Shown here in pieces: positions 33,619-39,616 of a DNA stretch of 39,616 nucleotides; positions within the stretch are counted from its first letter, which is position 1, and the number at the start of each line of letters is the position of its first letter. A model generated the notes under the pieces. The model saw only the letters and a list, made by a program, of their open reading frames with translations. It was not told the origin of the DNA and searched no databases. The stretch comes from Leifsonia poae. GTDB taxonomy: Bacteria > Actinomycetota > Actinomycetes > Actinomycetales > Microbacteriaceae. The DNA is taken from assembly GCF_027921845.1 (NCBI RefSeq), contig NZ_BSEN01000006.1:165484-205099 (forward strand). Direction: 5' to 3'. The position numbers and the translations under genes are program-made.

Positions 33619-34220
33619 AGCGCCGGACCCGCCTCCTGACCTCCGCCGTGGCGCTCGTCGCCGCGACAGGACTCCTCCTCACCGGATGCACGACCGACAA
33701 GCTCGCCGAGCAGTACCGCGCGGGCACCGGTCAGAACTACATCGCCGGCGACGGCACCGTCAGCGAGTTCGCCGCGGCCAACCGCGGCGCCGCGATCTCC
33801 TTCACCGGAAAGACAGGGGAAGGCGAGACGGTCTCGTCGAAGCAGTACGCCGGCAAGGTCCTCGTGGTCAACTTCTGGTACGCCGGCTGCCCACCGTGCC
33901 GAGTCGAGGCTCCCGACCTCGAGAAGCTCTACCAGAAGTACAAGGGCTCGGGCGTCGACTTCCTCGGCGTCAACATCTACGACTCGGCGGCCACCTCGGC
34001 GAGCTTCGGCGACGAGAAGGGCATCACCTACCCGTCGGTCCTCGACCGCGACACGGGTTCCGTCCTCCTGGCGTTCAGCAAGACCGTGCCGCCGAAGGCG
34101 ACCCCGACCACGCTCGTCATCGACAAGAAGGGCCGCGTCGCCGCCCGTATCCTCGGCGCGATCCCCGACCGCAGTATCCTCGACACGCTCATCAGCGACA
34201 CGCTCGCCGAGACCGACTGA
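33615..34220 (+). CDS. TlpA/ResA-like thiol-disulfide oxidoreductase, lipoprotein
   Basis: 201 residues. An N-terminal signal ends in a lipobox LLTGC (C25), so it is anchored outside the membrane. The thioredoxin fold carries C92-P-P-C95 in NFWYAGCPPCRVEAP and a cis-Pro region TPTTLVID. It should reduce the haem-binding cysteines of apocytochrome c, taking electrons from CcdA, whose gene follows after one base. The GTG start overlaps the phosphatase stop. Confidence 0.93.
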   Translation: MKRRTRLLTSAVALVAATGLLLTGCTTDKLAEQYRAGTGQNYIAGDGTVSEFAAANRGAAISFTGKTGEGETVSSKQYAGKVLVVNFWYAGCPPCRVEAPDLEKLYQKYKGSGVDFLGVNIYDSAATSASFGDEKGITYPSVLDRDTGSVLLAFSKTVPPKATPTTLVIDKKGRVAARILGAIPDRSILDTLISDTLAETD

Positions 34221-34221
34221 C

Positions 34222-34962
34222 GTGGGAAGCATCGGAGAGATCGTCTTCAGCGGGCAGCTGCTGCTGGCGCTGCCCATCGCCCTGCTGGCGGGCCTCGTCT
34301 CGTTCGCCTCGCCGTGCGTGCTTCCGCTGGTGCCGGGCTACCTCGCGTACGTCGGGGGGTTCAGCGACCCCGGAGAGAAGCGGGACAAGTCCCGGCTGCT
34401 CACCGGTGTGGCCCTCTTCATCCTGGGTTTCGCCGTCGTGTTCATCGCCTACGGAGCGGCCTTCGGCGCCCTGGGGCAGTGGCTGTTCCGCTGGCAGGAC
34501 GTGGTCGTGCGCATCCTGGGTGTGTTCGTGATCGTGATGGGGCTGGTCTTCATCGGACAGTTCTCGTTCCTGCAACGAACGATCAAGCCGTCGTGGCGGC
34601 CGGCGACCGGGCTCATCGGCGCACCCCTGCTCGGTATCGTGTTCGGCCTCGGCTGGACACCGTGCATCGGCCCGACTCTCGCGGCCATCAGCGCACTCAG
34701 CGTCGGCACGGGCTCTCCGTGGCGCGGGGCGCTCCTCGGCCTCTTCTACTGCATCGGCCTCGGCATCCCGTTCCTCCTCGTCGCCCTCGGCTTCGACTGG
34801 GTCGCCGGGTCGGTGGCGTTCCTCAAGCGGCACATCCGTGCCATCAACATCATCGGCGGCGTGCTGCTGGTCATCATCGGCATTCTGATGGCGACCGGCA
34901 TCTGGAGCGCGCTGATGTCGCAATTCCTGGCGGTGATCCAAGGCTTTGAGCCGGCCCTCTGA
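34222..34962 (+). CDS. ccdA: Cytochrome c biogenesis transmembrane protein CcdA
   Basis: 246 residues, six membrane segments. The two redox cysteines are C32 in FASPCVLPLVPGY and C148 in GWTPCIGPTLAAI. It carries electrons from cytosolic thioredoxin across the membrane to the ResA-like protein. It starts at a GTG one base after the stop of that gene. The end overlaps the ResB start by 17 bases. Confidence 0.96.
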   Translation: MGSIGEIVFSGQLLLALPIALLAGLVSFASPCVLPLVPGYLAYVGGFSDPGEKRDKSRLLTGVALFILGFAVVFIAYGAAFGALGQWLFRWQDVVVRILGVFVIVMGLVFIGQFSFLQRTIKPSWRPATGLIGAPLLGIVFGLGWTPCIGPTLAAISALSVGTGSPWRGALLGLFYCIGLGIPFLLVALGFDWVAGSVAFLKRHIRAINIIGGVLLVIIGILMATGIWSALMSQFLAVIQGFEPAL

Positions 34963-36577
34963 CCACATCGACTCCGCGCCACCGCGTGAAGACCCCGGCA
35001 TCGTCCAGCCCAAGCTGGGCTTCGTGGGGTGGATCCGCTGGTTCTGGCGGCAGCTCACGAGCATGCGCACGGCGCTGTTCCTGCTGCTCCTTCTCGCCGT
35101 CGCGGCGGTGCCGGGCTCGCTGGTGCCGCAGCGGTCGTCCGACCCGAACGGCGTCACACAGTACTTCGCCGAGCATCCGGACATCGCGCCGTTCCTCGAC
35201 AAGCTGCAGGCGTTCGACGTCTACACGTCGGCCTGGTTCTCGGCCATCTATCTGCTGCTGTTCGTCTCGCTCATCGGCTGCGTCATCCCGCGCACCAAGC
35301 ACCACTGGGATGCGCTGCGCGCCAAGCCGCCCCGCACACCGGCCCGGCTCACCCGCATGGCCGGCTTCCAGGCGCGCCTCCTCTCGTCCGAGCAGGCGGC
35401 CACGGCGCCCGAGCCGATCCAGGCCGCGAGCGAGCTGCTGCGCAGGAGCCGCTATCGCGTCGCGCTGTACCAGGACGCGCGGTCGACATCGGTGTCGGCG
35501 GAGCGCGGCTACCTGCGCGAGACCGGCAACCTCGTCTTCCACATCGCGCTGCTCGGCGTCCTCCTCGCGGTCGGGCTCGGCGGCGGCTTCGGCTTCACGG
35601 GGCAGAAGATCGTCGTGGAGGGCCAGAGCTTCGTCAACAGCATCACGTCGTACAACTCGTTCAACCCCGGCCGGTTCTTCAACAGCTCCTCACTGGTGCC
35701 GTTCTCGATCCAGGTCGACAGGCTCGACGTGAACTACGAGACCAAGAACAAAGACGCCCTGGGTACGCCGATCGACTACACCGCGCACGTCACCACGACC
35801 GAACCCGGATCTCCGCCGCGCAGGCAGACGATCAAGGTCAACGAGCCGCTCGCGATCGGCGGCACCAACGCCTACCTCCTCGGCAACGGCTACGCCCCGT
35901 CGATCACCGTGCGCGACGCCAAGGGCAAGGTCGTCTTCCAAGACGACGTCGTCTTCCGCCCGACCGGCGACGTCAACCTGACGTCGCAGGGTGTGATCAA
36001 GATCCCGGATGGCCTCAGCAAGCAGGTCGGCATGACCGGGTTCTTCTACCCGACGGTCGGCGACAGTTCGGTCGCCGGGGCCAAGGCGTCGACGTCACCC
36101 GGGCTCAACGACCCGCTCGTGAGCCTCAACGTCTATGTCGGCGACCTGGGTCTGGACAGCGGCGTTCCGCAGAACGTCTACACCCTCAACACTGACAAGA
36201 TGACGCCCGTGGCGGGCGCCGGCGCGAAGTCGGGGCAGAAGGCGCTCGAGATCGCGCCCGGTCAGACCGTGCAGCTGCCGAACGGTCTCGGCTCGATCGA
36301 GGTCACCGGGGTGAAGAGGTTCATCGGCCTCGACATCCACCACGACCCGGCGCAGGGCTGGGTGCTGCTGTTCGCGATCCTCATCCTGGCCGGGCTGCTC
36401 ACCTCGCTGTTCGTTCCCCGCCGTCGCATCTGGGTCAAAGCCGTCGACAACGCCGACGGTTCGGTGACCCTCGAATACGCGGGCCTCGCCCGCGGTGAAG
36501 ACCCCAACCTGCTCGGCGCGATCCGCGACATCGCGGATCAGCATTCCGCCGTACTCACCGACCGACGAAACACTTAG
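34946..36577 (+). CDS. resB: Cytochrome c biogenesis protein ResB (Ccs1)
   Basis: 543 residues. With CcsB it forms the System II synthase that carries heme outward and attaches it to apocytochrome c. Three membrane segments near the N-terminus (about 42-58, 93-113, 193-212) are followed by a large extracytoplasmic domain (about 215-475) and a last segment near 480-497. SMRTALFLLLLLAVAAVPGSLVPQ is the family's opening. The start is a TTG at 34946 inside ccdA; the next in-frame candidate (GTG at V27) would cut into the conserved part. A soluble C-terminal tail follows. Confidence 0.92.
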   Translation: MSRPSDHIDSAPPREDPGIVQPKLGFVGWIRWFWRQLTSMRTALFLLLLLAVAAVPGSLVPQRSSDPNGVTQYFAEHPDIAPFLDKLQAFDVYTSAWFSAIYLLLFVSLIGCVIPRTKHHWDALRAKPPRTPARLTRMAGFQARLLSSEQAATAPEPIQAASELLRRSRYRVALYQDARSTSVSAERGYLRETGNLVFHIALLGVLLAVGLGGGFGFTGQKIVVEGQSFVNSITSYNSFNPGRFFNSSSLVPFSIQVDRLDVNYETKNKDALGTPIDYTAHVTTTEPGSPPRRQTIKVNEPLAIGGTNAYLLGNGYAPSITVRDAKGKVVFQDDVVFRPTGDVNLTSQGVIKIPDGLSKQVGMTGFFYPTVGDSSVAGAKASTSPGLNDPLVSLNVYVGDLGLDSGVPQNVYTLNTDKMTPVAGAGAKSGQKALEIAPGQTVQLPNGLGSIEVTGVKRFIGLDIHHDPAQGWVLLFAILILAGLLTSLFVPRRRIWVKAVDNADGSVTLEYAGLARGEDPNLLGAIRDIADQHSAVLTDRRNT

Positions 36578-36580
36578 GCT
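36575..36580 (+). promoter_or_regulatory. TANNNT hexamer before ccsB, partly in the resB stop
   Basis: TAGGCT, 7 bases before GTG 36588; it shares its TAG with the resB stop. It may give ccsB an extra leaderless transcript. Confidence 0.35.
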
Positions 36581-36587
36581 TACTGAC

Positions 36588-37658
36588 GTGACCGAAACAC
36601 TGGCTCAACTCTCGACCGTGTTCATCTACGCGGCGATGGGTATCTACGCGCTCGCGTTCATCGCGTTCGCCCTCGACCTCGCCCGGCGAGGGGCGAGAGC
36701 CACGGCCGACGAAGTCGCCGCGGTCCCGAGTGCTGTCGCACGGCGAGCGGAAGTCGGCGCCCGGCAGGGATCGGGCGCCTCCACAGTGGTGACGGTCGGC
36801 TCCGCCGAGGGGGGAGGCAGCTCGGGCACCTCGACGCTGACCCGCCTCAGCTCACGGATCACGTCGAGGGTCGAAGACGAGGTCGCCAACGGGGGACCGG
36901 CATCGGTCGCGATGCGCACCGCCTTCGTGCTCACGATCGTCGGGTTCGCGTTCCATCTGTTCGCCACGATCCTGCGGGGCATCGCCGCCGGCCGCGTTCC
37001 GTGGGCGAACATGTGGGAGTTCTCGATGACGGGCACCCTCGTGATCATCGGGGTGTTCCTGCTCGTCAATCTGCGCTGGGATCTCAAGTACCTCGGCACC
37101 TTCGTGCTCGGCTTGGTGTGCATCCTGCTGATGATCGCGACGGTGCGTTACTACGTTCCGGTGGTCCCGCTCCCGCCGGCCCTCCAGTCGTACTGGCTCG
37201 TGATCCACATCATGGTGGCCATCCTCGGCACCGCGTTCTTCGCGCTCGGGTTCGCGCTGTCCGGTCTGCAGCTGCTGCAAGTGCGGCGCGAGCGGCAGAT
37301 CGAGGAGTCGCGGCCGCAGCAGTTCAAGTTCCTGTCGACGCTTCCGGGATCCAAGACTCTCGAGAACCTCGCCTACCGCGTGAACATCGTGGGCTTCATC
37401 TTCTGGACGTTCACCCTCATCGCCGGTGCCATCTGGGCGGAAAAGGCATGGGGCCGGTATTGGGGCTGGGACACCAAGGAAGTCTGGACGTTCATCATCT
37501 GGGTGATCTACGCCGGCTACATCCACGCGCGGGCGACCCGCGGTTGGCGCGGTTCGCGTTCCGCCTGGCTGGCGATCATCGGCTTCTCCGCCGTGATGTT
37601 CAACTTCGGCGTGGTGAACGTGTTCTTCAAAGGCCTTCACGCGTACTCCGGTCTCTGA
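36588..37658 (+). CDS. ccsB: Cytochrome c biogenesis protein CcsB (CcsA family)
   Basis: 356 residues. The heme-handling WWD motif is W-G-R-Y-W-G-W-D-T-K-E-V-W (W288 to W300), flanked by conserved histidines H123, H207 and H313. About eight membrane segments are seen; a low-complexity, charged loop lies at about 32-108. It is the ResB partner. The GTG start lies 11 bases after the resB stop, with no clear Shine-Dalgarno. A strong terminator follows, so it closes the cluster. Confidence 0.95.
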   Translation: MTETLAQLSTVFIYAAMGIYALAFIAFALDLARRGARATADEVAAVPSAVARRAEVGARQGSGASTVVTVGSAEGGGSSGTSTLTRLSSRITSRVEDEVANGGPASVAMRTAFVLTIVGFAFHLFATILRGIAAGRVPWANMWEFSMTGTLVIIGVFLLVNLRWDLKYLGTFVLGLVCILLMIATVRYYVPVVPLPPALQSYWLVIHIMVAILGTAFFALGFALSGLQLLQVRRERQIEESRPQQFKFLSTLPGSKTLENLAYRVNIVGFIFWTFTLIAGAIWAEKAWGRYWGWDTKEVWTFIIWVIYAGYIHARATRGWRGSRSAWLAIIGFSAVMFNFGVVNVFFKGLHAYSGL

Positions 37659-37690
37659 TCCACGGACTCCGATCGACGCGATCGACACGC

Positions 37691-37731
37691 AAGCCCCTCG
37701 GTGCATTCGCATCCGAGGGGCTTTCTGTTTT
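37691..37731 (+). terminator. Rho-independent terminator after ccsB
   Basis: AAGCCCCTCGG (37691-37701) pairs with CCGAGGGGCTT (37713-37723), an 11-base perfect stem with an 11-base loop, followed by TTTCTGTTTTC-like sequence. It is the only textbook intrinsic terminator I see in the window. Confidence 0.92.
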
Positions 37732-37923
37732 CGCGGGATGCAGCTCCCGTTCGCGCGGACGGCGGGAGTTGCTCGAGCATTCCGGAAATTCTGGAGTGAA
37801 TCCGGCGCCGACGGCACGGCACTCTGCGGTGCGCTGGTGGCGGCGCTGGAGAGCGGGAAAGGGGGCGGATCCGCGGAATGACGCGGAAGTCGGGATGCGA
37901 CACGCCCGGGCTGCAAGCCGGAT

Positions 37924-37952
37924 TTGCGAGCCCCTGGGGACCTGCGTAAAGT
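37924..37952 (+). promoter_or_regulatory. Possible rRNA promoter, upstream-most
   Basis: TTGCGA (37924-37929), 17 bases, TAAAGT (37947-37952). The weakest of three. Confidence 0.35.
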
Positions 37953-38042
37953 ACTTACTTGTCACCCCAAAGGTGCGGGAGAGCCGAAGAGCTCCCCGGC
38001 CTCAAGCGGGACCGAATCCTTAGCCTAACGGCAAATCTCAAC

Positions 38043-38072
38043 TTGATTGAGAGCGCCCGAAATGCTTAGGAT
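38043..38072 (+). promoter_or_regulatory. rRNA promoter P1
   Basis: TTGATT (38043-38048), 18 bases, TAGGAT (38067-38072). Confidence 0.55.
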
Positions 38073-38166
38073 ATAAACCCCACTCACTGAGCAGGTCTAA
38101 CCGACTCGGATCGTGTGAAACGGTTGCGTCCAGAAAGGGCCGCCGCGAGAACGCGAAACGGTCGAC

Positions 38167-38194
38167 TTGACAAACTGACTGAGAGTGGTAAGGT
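38167..38194 (+). promoter_or_regulatory. rRNA promoter P2
   Basis: Perfect -35 TTGACA (38167-38172), 16 bases, -10 TAAGGT (38189-38194). Transcription should start near 38201, about 250 bases before the mature 16S end. Confidence 0.8.
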
Positions 38195-38250
38195 AGAGAA
38201 GTTGCCCCAGAGAGACGGCCGGGAGGTCAGAAACTGGGAGCGTCCGATCC

Positions 38251-38270
38251 TTGAGAACTCAACAGCGTGC
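38251..38270 (+). promoter_or_regulatory. Antitermination-like (boxA) leader element
   Basis: TTGAGAACTC followed by AACAGCGTGC resembles the boxA-type leader sequence of actinobacterial rRNA operons, where Nus factors bind. It lies about 50 bases after the P2 start. Confidence 0.5.
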
Positions 38271-38292
38271 ACAATGTCAAATGCCAAATAAC

Positions 38293-38321
38293 CTCGGCTT
38301 GACTCTTCGGAGACAAGCGAG
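38293..38321 (+). other. UUCG-tetraloop hairpin in the rRNA leader
   Basis: GCTTG (38297-38301) pairs with CAAGC (38314-38318), CTC (38303-38305) with GAG (38310-38312) around a TTCG loop, and CTC (38293-38295) with GAG (38319-38321), with one bulge and one A-A mismatch. Probably a folding or processing element of the precursor. Confidence 0.6.
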
Positions 38322-38425
38322 ATTCCTTTGGATTAGAACAGAATGTCAGTAGATATTCGAAACTAGTCAGATCAACTCGCGGGAAGAACAGATCAATTCC
38401 GATCCGCTTCTCGCACAATGTTTCC

Positions 38426-38441
38426 CAGTCGCTTGCGACTG
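38426..38441 (+). other. Short hairpin just before mature 16S rRNA
   Basis: CAGTCGC (38426-38432) and GCGACTG (38435-38441) with a two-base gap, ending 12 bases before the expected 5' end of 16S rRNA. Confidence 0.55.
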
Positions 38442-38453
38442 TGGAGCTAAACA

Positions 38454-39616
<1,163 letters not shown>

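Larger units (their letters stand above)
37732..38453 (+). other. Non-coding region upstream of the rRNA operon
   Basis: This 720-base stretch holds no credible gene. The first 190 bases are GC-rich and show no motif I can name. From about 37920 the base composition shifts toward A and T, three promoter-like sites appear (listed separately), and from about 38200 the sequence is an untranslated rRNA leader with at least two hairpins. Short open frames here are not supported by codon use. Confidence 0.8.

Noticed and set aside
30972-34220. Single very long plus-strand frame that ends in the ResA-like gene
   Set aside because: Only the last 201 residues are real; the rest runs through radC, antisense of aspS and the phosphatase in the wrong frame.

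Overview
The window is high-GC actinobacterial DNA. The partial 16S rRNA at the right end, the gene content and the gene order fit the family Microbacteriaceae. A Leifsonia-like genus is possible, but I cannot fix it from sequence reading alone. Everything left of the rRNA looks like chromosomal housekeeping and metabolic DNA. I saw no transposase, integrase, CRISPR array, plasmid gene or tRNA.

Region by region. (1) Bases 1-7919 hold a heme biosynthesis cluster of the Gram-positive, coproporphyrin-dependent type: the 3' end of hemY/cgoX, three small membrane-protein genes, then hemQ, hemH, hemC, hemD, hemB and hemL. The hemQ-D genes overlap start-to-stop, as do hemB-L. hemA and hemE are probably just left of the window. 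(2) Bases 7930-9895 hold a small ArsR regulator / SRPBCC / alpha-beta hydrolase module bounded on both sides by copies of one palindromic repeat. (3) Bases 9936-14659 (minus strand) hold a sugar ABC-transport operon: ROK repressor, XylF-like lipoprotein, single-domain ATPase, permease and a 78-residue unknown protein. (4) Bases 14781-24675 are mixed single genes: a small unknown protein, an FAD monooxygenase between two DUF1304 paralogues, an AcuI-like reductase, an LssY_C-domain membrane protein, a CPA1 antiporter, a TrhO tRNA hydroxylase, a dolichol-phosphate-mannose-synthase-like transferase, a YbhB/PEBP protein and a LysE exporter. (5) Bases 24726-28346 are the methylcitrate cycle operon prpD-prpB-prpC for propionyl-CoA, followed by a convergent thiolase. 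(6) Bases 29742-32816 hold a prolyl iminopeptidase, a divergent RadC-family protein and an archaeal-type AspRS. (7) Bases 32923-37658 are a System II cytochrome c maturation cluster (histidine phosphatase, TlpA/ResA, CcdA, ResB, CcsB), ended by a clear terminator. (8) Bases 37732-38453 are an rRNA promoter and leader region, and 16S rRNA runs off the window from about 38454.

Two genome-style signals recur. First, many transcription units start with a TANNNT hexamer 6-8 bases before an ATG or GTG and usually have no Shine-Dalgarno, the layout of leaderless mRNAs; I used this to choose several starts. Second, two families of intergenic palindromic repeats occur, each twice, and all four copies sit at the 3' ends of transcription units. 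One family shows a compensatory base-pair change between its copies.

Functional links: heme made by region 1 would be needed by the cytochrome c machinery of region 7. The prp operon and thiolase point to use of propionyl-CoA and acyl-CoA. The best candidates for something undescribed are the repeat families, the trio of small YqjDE-like membrane proteins inside the heme cluster, the DUF1304/monooxygenase sandwich, and the RadC protein that has lost a key acidic residue and overlaps aspS antisense.
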